Source: Isoetes taiwanensis
Lineage: Eukaryota > Streptophyta > Lycopodiopsida > Isoetales > Isoetaceae
Length of the DNA stretch: 64,000 nucleotides
Direction of reading: 5' to 3'
NCBI GenBank assembly: GCA_021234155.1
Contig: JAJEKV010000668.1
Location: forward strand, 1-64,000
How positions within the stretch are numbered: position 1 is the first letter of the stretch; every line of letters begins with the position of its first letter. The translations under genes were made by a program, and so were the position numbers. Positions 45,909 to 56,951 of the stretch are shown here, piece by piece. The notes under the pieces are model-generated. The model did not search any database, was not told the DNA's origin, and was given only the letters and a program-made list of their open reading frames with translations.

Positions 45909-46569
45909 CTCAGAAATGGTGCACTCTAGATGTACGCATTAGTACATCCATTTGAATACATCACGAAATCATAGAAAAACCTTAGTGAAAAGCGTACAAA
46001 AACACAAAGAAAACCCCCTGTTATTATGCTACATATTTATTAGTTTTCTAGGTATCACCGTATTTGATGTTATAGCATTATCATTAGTTTTCTCACCAAG
46101 TAAATGGCCTTCATGTCCCTTGGAAATTTTTCCTGAATCTATGTCTCCCAAAACCAGCTTTTTTGTTCCATTTCTTGGCAAAAACTTGCCCACGGAGTAG
46201 TTATCTTAGATTTGTTTGACTATCTTCATAGAAGGAAAAACTGTGATGCTTTATATGTAGATGTGGCAGACCATGTTCTTATACAAGGGGATTTAATTAT
46301 GGTTGAAAATGAAGCAAAGAAATCCTATAAAATTGTATGCTGAGATGGGTTGAAATGTCCATGCCGTAAAGAGGCAATGGTCATTTTCCTGATAACATGG
46401 TAACAGAGAACCTCCGCGAACTTGCGTATCAACGTAAAGACACTTGCATTCAAGCCTTCTATGTTTTACTCTAGTTGATGTATACATGATCATGCCTTTC
46501 CACTTTTGATTCTTTAAAATTGGCATCGCCTCTTCATCTTTTGATCTACTCAATGACAATTTGTTTGCT

Positions 46570-46984
46570 TAAATAAAATACTTCGAAAAATTATTTCTAA
46601 GCAAGTATTCAAGGCAATTGGAGCAGATGTGGACCACCCTCTTGGGGGTAGGCCCTGGTATCTATACCCAAGGAAGATGGTGAGAATATCTTTCTTCCAG
46701 TAGTACTCTGGTATAGGTAGATCAGAGGCCGAGTTAATGCGAGGGATGAAGCCTCCGCTCTCTCTTGCTTGTGTCTACTTCATTTCCGGGGGTGGAACTT
46801 AAAGGGGTTCATTTGCAAGTTGATTAGGATCACTCACTATTTGAGAAGGATTGTTTAACGGTGCTTTTATCTCATCTCCACACCTGGGAGACTTGGTGCT
46901 GATACGTTTAGGTTATCTGGCTACCATAGAGCCATGAATAAATGTAATTATTTACATATTATTAATAAAAATAAAAATACCTTG

Positions 46985-47014
<30 letters not shown>
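46570..47014 (+). mobile_element. 5'-truncated LINE 3' end with A26 tail
   Basis: The sequence ends ATTATTAATAAAAATAAAAA..CCTTGCCTC followed by 26 A (46989-47014), a retroposed poly(A) end. The body (for example GGGGGTAGGCCCTGGTATCT near 46652) has the look of a LINE 3' untranslated region. No frame or target duplication was identified. Confidence 0.5.
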
Positions 47015-47015
<1 letters not shown>

Positions 47016-48539
47016 CTTGTTTACATATATTTTATTGTTTGAAGTTTGGTCTCTCTTCCGATTAACAGTTTGTTTTAAGGTTAGTTCCCCCATTCTTGAC
47101 TGGCAATTTATTTGTTTTTGACAGCAAACTCCGAATCTTTGTAAGGTTATAGAATAATTTATTGCAGCACAATTCGTTATTGATGTTCGATGGATCTGAT
47201 AAAGAGGTAATTTTTATTGCATGAATCTATTGGTTCCTATGGGCCTTGTACCAATTTGCAAGACAATGGAAGTTCCTACAGTCCATTCATGTAATAGGAT
47301 CTGCAAGTATTGGAATATCTATTTTAGCAATGCACTAGATAATACTCAATCTAGCTTTTTCAATCGATCATTCCTTTTTCTTTCTACGTTTATAAGTAGA
47401 CACCTCGTAATCATCTTATTGATATGGTAAAATTGTGGGTTCAATTCCCACAGTCTTATTCCCATTGCAATAAATAAAACTCTCTATAATCACAAAGAAT
47501 AGCAATATTATTAAACCTGGTACAAGAAGCACAGTCAGATATCATATAGTCATATTAGGTGTATCTCTATCTCTACTTATGTAACCTATTCTTTAAAATT
47601 TCCTCTTAACTTTTTCTCCAACACAATATTGGGCCTCGTCATTTAGGCCCAGGTTTTAGTCGCAGCCACACATCAGAGTTTGCTATATCCATTAACAGAT
47701 TTGTTATGTGGGCAGCGGCCAGTTTCCACTAACAACCACCGGTATTGCTTCAATTTCTGACAAATTGCTCTAATTCTATATAAAATCGGCATTTCTAAGC
47801 GCCTTGACATCACTCAATTCCGTACAAATGGAGTTCATTTGGAACAAACCGCATGCTTGATTTTCATTTACTTCTGTTTCTGCACTAGATACTACAGAGC
47901 TGTAGCAAAATTAAAATAAAGCATCTTTCAATTTCAATATCAGTATCTATATCCAGATCATTTCCTGTGATAGTGAGATTCAGTCTCTATAGACAATCAT
48001 TCACGAACAATCTACTAAAACTCGCCAGCAGAAGAGAAACATATGGTTTGATAGATCTGAGGATGGAATTCTATACAAAACTTGTCGGAAAGCCAGCAAA
48101 AAACAAAGCCCAAATGGAAGGCAAGCTTGAGAGCTTGGATATGGCATGGAGAAGAGGAGACAAAAGAATAAAGCATTGATAGCAAGAAGAGGAACCCCGG
48201 GGGATCCACCTTCTTTATGCGGGATATGCCACCTGCATGCATAGAGTAACAAAAAAACCCTAGTATACGTGTTTCTGATAAGCAAATTTGACCCCTTTTC
48301 GAATGGTTTTATAACTAGAAAAACATCCAAAAACCTCTATGACCCGTAGAATACATACGGAAAAGGATAAAAAACCGCCCCCTTCCATTAATGCACGTGG
48401 TTTTGACAGGTTCTACAAGGTGACACCCCCTTGAGAGGAACATACCAATTCAGAGTTCCAAAAGCAAAACAATGATCAAAAGGTCTCTTCTTCTTCCCAA
48501 ATGCCTCACCATAGAAAGTTAAGGCCGATAATGTCAGTA
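47015..48539. other. no gene recognised; isolated tRNA T-arm-like motif
   Basis: At about 47435-47453 GTGGGTTCAATTCCCAC forms a perfect T-arm, but no acceptor, D or anticodon arms could be matched, so no tRNA is called. The rest is AT-rich with only short unsupported frames. Confidence 0.4.
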
Positions 48540-48765
48540 TAGAGGCATTATGGCGATCCGAAATGGCCCTCGGTGGCCATGTGCCCAACTACCAAGGCCA
48601 TTTCTGATGGGCCATAATGCCGCTGCACAACGGGCCACATGGCCATCAGGCATAGTTACGGAAAACGAAATAAAAACGACGAGTCATTTTTTGAAAACGG
48701 AAAATGAAAACGGCAAAAAAACAGCAAAGTACTCAAAAGATACAGAATAGGGTCATTTTACTAGA

Positions 48766-48867
48766 AAACCACCATGAGCTCCTAGAACTCAGGAACTGTT
48801 GCACCGAGCTCCCAATATATCTGGAGCAATCCTAACAATCTAATTTCAACAAAATATAATTCCAACA
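48766..48867 (-). repeat. outer part of the 5' LTR, inverted
   Basis: On the minus strand it reads TGTTGGAATTATATTTTG..., GGGAGCTCGGTGCAACAGTT, CTCATGGTGG, matching 54131-54305 but lacking a ~67-bp stretch that includes the tandem AGTGGCATATTGTCATTGTA units. Confidence 0.8.
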
Positions 48868-49833
48868 CGAAATGGCCCCGATGGCATGGTTACGGAAAAC
48901 GGCCGTTTTGGCCGTTTTTAAAAAAAAAAAGGATTTTTTTGACTTGCCATTTTAGAAGTGGAAAACGGCGCCAACGAAAATGGTGATGCTAAAAACGAAG
49001 AAGAAACTCGTTTTTTTCTCATAAAACGGCTCAGAAAACAGCCATTTTCAGTATAGTTGTTAGCAAAACCCCTTCTATTCTTACTTTTTCAACGTTAAGC
49101 CGGTTAGGAAAAGGCAGAACGAAGCATGTTAGGTATCGGCCATGGCGGAAGATAAAGGATCTGGGTATGGCAGAGTCGGCAATGGCCTAATAGGATCAAA
49201 TCCCTCCTCCTTTTGATTTTTTCAGACTCAAGCAAATGGGGTTTTCTTGATAAGGGGAAACGGCTATGGCAGAGGATCCGGTTTTTTTTTCTTTGATCAT
49301 CACGGCAGGGCAACGACTATGGCATGGCCAAATCGGCTCCTCCTCCAGATCATGATCCCGATTTCACTTCCTCTCAGCAAATCATGAAGAGTTCCTAAGA
49401 ATAGGTCGGGACCAGCCTCTTGTGGAAACGATTCAGTTCATGGCAGATTTCTGGCAAGGAATAGGCAAAAACTCGGCTATGGCAGATCTGGGACTCGATT
49501 CAAGCAAACATAGATCGAATTTTTGCTCAAAACAATTTTGGGTTACAAGAGTTACTAATTTGTTCTTTGTTTATGGTTTCTAGCAGAACAACAGGTCGGA
49601 TCTTGAGGTTCAGAGCAGCGTCCATGATGGATTTACAGCAAAAAGCTAGATTTATTTTTCTACATGCAGGTTCAACAGAGCAACGCATTAGAACGTCTTT
49701 TATTTTGCTCGGATTTTTTACTCAATCTATTTACATTTCTTTAATACATCACAGATTTAACAAGACATCATATTATAAACACTTTCATGATGTTAGTTGT
49801 TCTTATTATGACTACAAGAGTTCTTATTATGTT

Positions 49834-49904
49834 GGGGAGATCAATAGAAACCGAACAGCTTGTTCAGTCCCAATGAATTTTGTTTTCCTTTATGGTATCA
49901 GAGC
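49834..49904 (+). promoter_or_regulatory. inner 5' LTR fragment and primer-binding site
   Basis: GGGAGATCAATAGAAA... to GTTTTCCTTTA (49834-49892) equals the end of the 3' LTR. It is followed at once by TGGTATCAGAGC (49893-49904), the plant initiator-Met tRNA primer-binding site for minus-strand DNA synthesis. Confidence 0.88.
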
Positions 49905-50239
49905 GCAGGAGTCCTTGTAGATAAAGGATTGATCTTGGCCGGAAAACATAATTGGGAGAATCGAGAAACTGTCTCATGACAATGCCATCCACTAGTTTAT
50001 AAAGGTAAGGCAAAAATTGTTAGCAAAAGGATTGTGGTATGTTGTTTTAGGAGATGAACCACGACGTGTGATCTCTACTCAAAAGGCCCAAGCTCTTACT
50101 GCAGCTGAGGTTGTGAAGGGAGTTGTGAGCAAAGGGGAAGCAGCAGAAAGTTCAAACGAATCTAAGAGGCAGGCATTGCTTAAATGGATTCATAAGGATT
50201 GGGGGCATTGCTTAAATGGATTCATAAGGATTGGGGGCA

Positions 50240-50990
50240 AAGAACAGAATGATGAAATATCTTGACGATACCTTTATAGCTTAGGTTGAAGCTGCCGAAA
50301 GTGCGAAAGAGGCTTGGGAGCGACTTGTCAAGATGTACAAGAAGAAGCACTTCTCATAGCAAGCTAATCTGTATGCAATCATCTTCATAACGAAGTTGAA
50401 GGATTGCCTGATAGCAGAGGAATTTATTTTCAAGATAAAGGCTGCCTATGTGCATCTGAAAGGCATGGAAAAGGGCCTCGATGATGATCTCATAGTTGGA
50501 GCTTTATTGCTAGGAATCCCTTCTTCCTATAATAATGTCAAAAACATCATTGGGTCTGCTGAACATGTATAGTTGGAATGGGCATGCCAACAGACCCTCA
50601 TGGAGGAGATAAACCAAGCAAGAGGAGGGAAGAAGCCTAGGAGTAAGGAAAGTCAAACCTTCCTTGGAAGGAATGATGGAGCTGAAACACAGAAGTGTTA
50701 TAACTGCAACAAGTTAGGCCATATAGCCTGGGACTGCCATGAACCTGATTGAAGGAAAAAGAGGAAGCAGAAGGAATCTAAGGCAATTGATTCTAAAACA
50801 CACAAGAAAAGACAAACACATGGGCACAAGGCCTCAAAAGCACCACTCTCTGAAGAATCAGATTCAAAGCATAGTTCCAACAGCAGTGATTCAATGGTCT
50901 TGGTGACCAGAGCATTTGTGGCACACACTAAAGCAGACAGCTCAATGTACTTTCTGCAAAACAATGTGAAGAAGAACCTTGAGGTATTCC
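50240..50990 (+). pseudogene. gag: Copia gag with CCHC zinc knuckle
   Basis: Gag core segments are visible (AAESAKEAWERLVKMYKKKH, VGALLLGIPSSYNNVKNIIG) and a zinc knuckle CYNCNKLGHIAWDC (50695-50737), which packages the element RNA. In-frame stops after FIA, HFS, EHV and HEPD disable it. The start of gag is not clear. Protease is not visible, probably removed by the insertion that follows. Confidence 0.8.
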
Positions 50991-51420
50991 GTATGCTTGT
51001 GGTTCTCTTTCTTTGTTGTAATATCCAGAATTATTCTCATGGTAAGAAAATTCATGGATCCTTCAGAGGATAGACATCCTTGGGACAATGGTGGAGTTGT
51101 GAGGTTGCATCATGGCCTTGTTACAGAATTATCTCATGGTTCCAGATTGATAACTTTAAAGCTTTGCTAATGTGGGGATTCTGCCTTGATTCCGTGCCTA
51201 TATGCCATTTTTTTCTATGCTTTTGTTCTGATTCATTCACTTAACCTTCCATTTTTTCGGCCACCACATCCCCCCTTTTTTTTGAAGAACAAAAGCCAAA
51301 AAATTTATTAATCAGATATAAAAAGTACAAAATTTACATGTCTCATCTAACTGTATAAGCATGAAAAGATGCCACAGGAGCACGATCCTGTATAGGAGAC
51401 TAACGATAAGAACTGTCAAG
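50991..51420 (-). mobile_element. insertion or replacement inside the Copia element, with minus-strand retroposon tail
   Basis: Between gag and the pre-integrase domain the sequence is unlike Copia. At 51279-51286 a short T run precedes GAAGAACAAAAGCCAAAAAA, TTTATTAATCAGATAT, which on the minus strand is a LINE-like 3' end (compare 69-130). The protease region is missing here. Confidence 0.45.
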
Positions 51421-51466
51421 ATTGGAAAAGGAAAGCTTCCAATCAAAGGAATAGGAATAACCATTC

Positions 51467-53952
51467 TTGATCCCTACAGGGAAAGTTAAGCTTCCAAACA
51501 CACTGTATGTATTTGGGCTTGAGGCCAAGCTATTGTCTATCTCAAAAATGGATGATGCCCAATTGTTTGTCACCTTTGGAGGGGGCAAATGCATCATTAG
51601 AGACAGGGCTCATGTAGTGCTTGGGAAGGGAGACCGAGAAAATAGCATTTACAAACTGAGCTGGTGCAAGAAAGAACACATTGCACTCAATGCAATAATA
51701 TCTGTGGACACGAATCAAATGTGGCATGAAAGTTTAGGCCATGCTAACTTTCATTTGCTCCAGAAAATGAAAAAAGAGAGCTATGTGAAAGCTATGCCCA
51801 AGGTTCAAACTCCAAAGGGGATTGTGAAGGGTGTGCATTGGGAAGGTTGAGTAGAAAACCATACAAGAAAGTCAAAGGGCATAGGGCATATATTGTCCAA
51901 AGGAATTCATCATAGATTTTGGGCCAAGGCTGTTAATACTGCTGATTATTTGCTTAACAGGCTGCCCACTAAAGTTGTTCCAGATCAAGTCCCTGAGGAG
52001 GCATGGATAGGGCAGAAGCCTACTGTTGAAGGTTTAAAAATGTTTGAGTGCATGGCATATGTCCATCTCTCCAAAGACTTGCGCAAGTCTGGTAAGTTTT
52101 CAAACCGTGCCTTGCCTTGTATGTTTGTGGGATATGGGAATATGGTGAAAGGGTACAAGCTGTATGTCCCGTCTACTAACAGAATGATTGTAAGAAGGCC
52201 ATTTTTCATGAACATGATTTCAGTATTGGTAGTGGCATCACAACAAGTAATACTGATGACCCTTTACAAACAGTCCATGAGGACAGTGTGGACAGTGACA
52301 GAACCAGACAATGATGACAATGATTCCCATAATGAGTACGCTTCACCTGATATGATATACCTTCCCTCTGAACCAGAATCAGAGGATGATAATGAAACTG
52401 CTAGTCCTATCCCCACTGTCCCACTCCGACAGTCCACCAGACAACCCAAAAGGACAGCGAATTGAATACCTGAAAAGTCGAAAACCTCGTGGTGCAACCT
52501 AGGTGCCATTGCTATGCATAGCCAAGCATCGTTGGATGAGCCAAGTCATTATCAAGAAGCCATCACTTGTCCTGAGAAACTCAACTAGCAGAAGGCAACG
52601 GATGAAGAATACAATTCATTCATGGAAGACCAGACCTGGGAATTATGTTTTCTTCCCCCTGGAAGAAAAGCCATCACTTGCAAATGGATATACAAGCTGA
52701 AATATGATGAAAACAATAATATTTCCATGTTCAAAGTACGTTTGGTAGCTCGAGGTTGTTCCCAACATGCTGGTATTGACTTTCATGAGACATATGCTCA
52801 TGTAGCATGTTTGTTCTCAGTTAGAATGATTCTTGCCCTTGCCATGGCAGATGGATCTTGTCATTTCTCCATGGCAGATTAGACGATGAGGTCTATCTAA
52901 AACAACCTCCGCGATTGTGGTATAAAACAATTCACTCATTTTTCTCTGCACAAGGATTTGTGGGAAGCAAAGCAGACTGGCATGTCTACATTAAGCAAGA
53001 AGGCAGCAAGCGTATCATCATTGTACATATCGATGATCTAATTCATGCATCTAATCACTCTTCTATGATGCAGTCTTGAACAGTAGTTTCGTATGACAGA
53101 TCTCGGGCCCTTAAAATATTTCCTAGGCATACAGGTTGTCAGAAATCGCAAGGAGAAAACACTTGTTCTGCATCAGTCCAAAGCCATTGAGTCTCTTCTT
53201 GCACGGACAAACATGCTTGCATGTCGTGAGGTGAGCATCCCTACTGTTGCACACATCTCTTCCCCTGTGATTAATCATGAGCATCTTGGAGTCTCTTATA
53301 GAACCATAGTTGGCTCGCTCTTGCATCTGATGGTCTGCTGTAGGCCAGATCTAGCAGAAAGTGTCATTACTGCTAGTCAATATATAGAGAATCCCCAACT
53401 GCAATCTATCAAATGGGTTTTGAGGTACTTAAAGCATACCTCCTCTCTAGGACTCAGTTATTAAGGTGCTCCAGATGTTCCCCACCTGCTCCTTGAAGGA
53501 TATGTTGATGCCAATCATGTAGATGAGACTGATTGCAGAAAATCTCGAACTAGTTTCCTTTATATGCTGCAAAGGGGAGTGGTCAGTTGGTCCAGTCAGA
53601 AACAAAAAGCCATAGCTGTCAGTATGTGCGAATCAGAATACATGGCCATACATGCAGCAACAAAGAAGCAATTTGGCTTCGAAGATTGATGAAGGACCGT
53701 GTGCGTAACGTAAACATCCCAATCGCGGACAACAAAGCTGTTGTTAGCTTGGTCAAAAATCCCAGCAATTTCATCAAAGCTAAGCACATAGAGATGCAGT
53801 ACCATTTTTCCAGGGAAAAAGTAGAAGAAGAAAAGGTAAACATCAAATACTTGAGCACCCATCTCATGACTGCTGATGCATTGACCAAATCCTTAGCAAG
53901 GAAATGGTTCAATGAATGCCTCAGTGAAATGGGCATTGAAGCAAGTGGATGA
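51467..53952 (+). pseudogene. pol: Copia pol: integrase, reverse transcriptase and RNase H relics
   Basis: The pre-integrase zinc domain appears as MWHESLGHANFHLLQKMKKE (about 51720). The integrase catalytic core is deleted (the junction near 51840-51890), and its end reappears as HHRFWAKAVNTADYLLNRLP and KMFECMAYVHLSKDLRKSGK. Reverse transcriptase pieces follow: KAITCKWIYKLKYDENNNIS, VRLVARGCSQHAGIDFHETY, FLHGRLDDEVYLKQ (frameshifted), then IVHIDDLIHAS in place of the catalytic YVDD. RNase H region: DCRKSRTSFLYMLQRGVVSW, MCESEYMAIHAATKK, NPSNFIKAKHIEMQYHF, with ADALTKSLARKWF near the end. At least six frameshifts or stops make it inactive. Confidence 0.85.
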
Positions 53953-54120
53953 ATGGTTGCAGCTAAAGCTTCTGTGCTCTACAATTTAGTGGATTTAGTG
54001 GACAGGGAGTTCCTCTTATAGGGGAGTTATTCAATTTGCAGGTTTGAATGGTGTGTTTAAGTTTGTTGTGTTTCATGTTTGTAGTCTGTTTGGTTCCATT
54101 GTCAGTGACAAACATGCACT

Positions 54121-54130
54121 TGAAGGGGAG
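54121..54130 (+). other. polypurine tract
   Basis: TGAAGGGGAG directly precedes the TGTTGG start of the 3' LTR and is the plus-strand primer site. Confidence 0.75.
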
Positions 54131-54405
54131 TGTTGGAATTATATTTTGCTGTACGTGACAAGTGGCATATTGTCATTGTAGTTTGTTGAAAGTGGCATAT
54201 TGTCATTGTAGTTTGTTGAAATTAGATTGTTAGGGTTGCTCCAGATATTTTGGGAGCTCGATGCAACGGTTCCTGAGTTCTAGGAGCTCATGGTGGTTTC
54301 TGCAATTAGCACCGAGCTAGATGTGTGAGCTAGATGTGTATAAGAAAGGGAGATCAATAGAAAACGAACAGCTTTTTCAGTCCCAATGAATTTTGTTTTC
54401 CTTTA
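54131..54405 (+). repeat. Copia 3' LTR, 275 bp
   Basis: It begins TGTTGGAATTATATTTTG after the polypurine tract and ends GTTTTCCTTTA. It contains a tandem pair of AGTGGCATATTGTCATTGTA-type 30-bp units (54161-54220), absent from the inverted 5' LTR fragment. The TGTATAAGAAAGG segment (about 54336) could be the TATA region. Confidence 0.85.
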
Positions 54406-54433
54406 TTTCGGATGGGCCATAATGTTCTCCACA

Positions 54434-54470
54434 TGTGCACAACATTATGGCATAAAATGTTGTGCACATG
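54434..54470. repeat. 16-bp perfect hairpin
   Basis: ACATGTGCACAACATT and AATGTTGTGCACATGT are separated by a 7-8 base loop, with partly matching GATGGGC/GCCCATC further out. It lies just outside the Copia 3' LTR in the target sequence. Confidence 0.7.
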
Positions 54471-56165
54471 TTATCTAGCCCATCTGCACGTTAATCCTTA
54501 ATTAGACAAGTATCCGGCCTCGTTAATTTGACAATCGTTAATCGTTAATTTGACAAGCACGTTAAATCGTTAATTCTTTAATTTACAGTGGCAGGCAGAT
54601 TATCCCGCCTCATAGTGGAACTGTCTCCATTCTCTGTTCAACAAAGTGGAAATGGCCGGGTCCTCGAATTGTGAAGAGATTTACTTTGTCTTTCTGTTTT
54701 TTCGTTCCTGCAATCACTATATAAATTATTAAAGATATTTCTCCTGCGCCCATTGAAGGTGGTCACCTGTACAGCAGATGGGATGTCTACAAACATATTG
54801 ATGTCAATAAAAATTAATTAGATACTCTGATAAATCATCATGTCTTTGTGAGAAAGGAGAATATGGTGAAACATCCCCTTATTTTCACAACCCAGAACAA
54901 ATAGGTAATAAGAAATTGAAAACGAACAACTCCTTGGTCTACAGATTGAATATAAAAATTTGGCCTATACCCGGGTGCGTCAATTCACAGGCAGATCCGT
55001 TGTGTGATTAACTCAAATAATGAGCAGAAATGCGTGAAAATCACAACTCAAATAATGAGCAGAAATCTGTGAAGCATAACTTACAGTCCGTTAGAGAGGT
55101 TCCCATTAGTTACATAATTCATTGCAACAACGGCATTAATTTTAAGTCTAACAATTCTTCCTTCTCTTTATGACAATTGGAGCTTTCTGTAGTTTATAGA
55201 TATTCAGTTGCTTATTTATTTGTCACTTACCCATGTTTATTTGTTTATTCGCTTATTCGTTTATTTGTTTGATGCGGAAGATATTGTTAAATCCAAAACC
55301 ATTTATATGGAACCAAATATGCACCATTGAAGATTCTATGAATAGTGTATAGTGGGAACTTTGTTAATGGGTGCGCACCTATTGAGAATGGTTATTCAAA
55401 CATAGAATCACGAATCACATACACATTACCAAATATGCTAACATTCAAAGTAGTATGGCAAGCTAATACAATGATTAATATCCCCAAGTGTTCATTAGAA
55501 AAAATTGCAAAAAGAAAGAAGGCAAAACCTCAACCTCACAATAATAGAATGGCATCAGAAAGACAAAAAACCTCATAATTACTTGAAAAAGTATTAAAAA
55601 AACTTTCACCATTGGAAAAAAAATTGGAAGTTAAAATTGTTAGATCTCTGAATAAAAGTGCCGAAACCCACTCTCTCCCTAAAGGGAGGTGCAACATAAA
55701 CAAGGTGCTGCGCACAGAGGGTTGCCCTCTGATGGCCTGAAGGTGTGTTTGCTTGTTTTTTTTTTTTATTTTGTTGTTTTTATCTTCTAACATATTATAC
55801 AATCTACTTTATACTCGAACATTTGGTATAGTGGATGGAAAAGAATGCATGCTCTTTTAGCAGTCGCGTTCCAATAACACTTGAAAGAAGCAAAATATGC
55901 TAAGATTTAGAGAAAAAAACTAATGTACTACATGCTTTGCCATCAATAGAAGAAAGATCTAACACCCACCAAAGCAGAAAGTTCAAAAAGGGGGCCTTAC
56001 CTTATAAAACCTTAAGGATATGTGCATTCACAAAACTTCCATGAAAAGCTCCAAAGATCAACTTTAGAGTGATAAAATGGAACCTGCCTGTAGAAATTAA
56101 AGGTTTTTTCAATTAAATTGGCAAGCAAGTTCGAGAGAGCGCATCTAAAATACTCTGAAGAAACC
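54471..56165. other. no recognised gene
   Basis: It starts with CGTTAATTTGACAA-like short repeats (54510-54590), then AT-rich sequence. A 77-codon frame at 55345-55578 has a Lys-rich end but no recognisable domain. Confidence 0.4.
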
Positions 56166-56250
56166 TATGAATAGAATAGAATAGAATAGAATAGTTTTTT
56201 TAACGTCCACGAAGACCAATAGGTCATGGGACCCATACAAAGACCAATAG
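56166..56250 (-). mobile_element. SINE-like fragment with GAATA tail
   Basis: GAATA units (56169-56194) are followed by TTTTTTTAACGTCCACGAAG, ACCAATAGGTCATGGGACCC. On the minus strand this is the same 3' end as the 150-bp insertion at 33840-33989. GACCAATAGGTCATG is locally duplicated at 56232. Confidence 0.6.
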
Positions 56251-56951
56251 GTCATGCTAGACTGAAGAACCAAAAGAGCAACTCGCCTACTGATGCATAA
56301 ACAATCAACTGCTCATAATTGTTTAAAATGTTCATAAGCCCGTGTTAAAGAGTCGGATATCACAAATACAAATAGATGCGGAGGAGATGTAGGTTGAGAA
56401 GGAGAAAATGCCGACCAACTTGCTAAAACCATTTTTTATCTTCTCAACTCTAAATTCTGAGCTGAATGCATGCTATAATCTTTTGAATTGATGTTATATT
56501 CTTCTTAAATCCTGAGCTAGTGTTAATCTCCTTAAATTCGGCCAGAAGCAAGTCAATGTTCTGTAAGCATGGGTTGGATATATAGTGGCTTTGGTGGTGC
56601 TGCACCTCTTTCTTATATGCTTTGCAACCATCAACATTACATCGCGCATAGTGGTTTCCCCGTCTGAACCTCAAAATGGTACATAATATCTTCAGGCAAC
56701 CCAAAAAGAATTGACTCATATAATAAAATTGGTCAAAAAAAAGTTTACCATCTAGTTTTTCCTTACACTACATGGAAAGAGCATTGCACTACGGGCATAA
56801 GCATGCTACACCCTATCAAAAAAGTACCATTTAGGAACCATAAAACTACCTAAAAAAGTACCCAACACTGGGTACTGGGTACTTTTATAATATCTCAGTA
56901 ACTATAAATGTTAAATTGAATGCATTCAAAAGGTCACGAAGGAACTGTGAA

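Larger units (their letters stand above)
48766..54405 (+). mobile_element. degenerate Ty1/Copia LTR retrotransposon with rearranged 5' LTR
   Basis: Component order is: 5' LTR (split), primer-binding site, gag, integrase, reverse transcriptase, RNase H, polypurine tract, 3' LTR. Integrase before reverse transcriptase is the Copia order. The 5' LTR is in two pieces. Its outer ~100 bp lie inverted at 48766-48867, and its inner ~59 bp are at 49834-49892 in normal orientation. The flank of the inverted piece (GGCCATTTCG on the minus strand) and the flank of the 3' LTR (TTTCGGATGGGCC) together recreate a target. A related uninterrupted sequence, ATTATGGCGATCCGAAATGG, lies at 48547-48566. Confidence 0.85.

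Noticed and set aside
47431-47456. tRNA gene at the perfect T-arm GTGGGTTCAATTCCCAC
   Set aside because: No matching D-arm, anticodon arm or acceptor stem could be assembled around it.
56920-56951. ATG at 56920 as the ORF1 start of LINE 2
   Set aside because: It lies in the 18-bp target duplication, outside the element; ATG 56952 is the first one within it.
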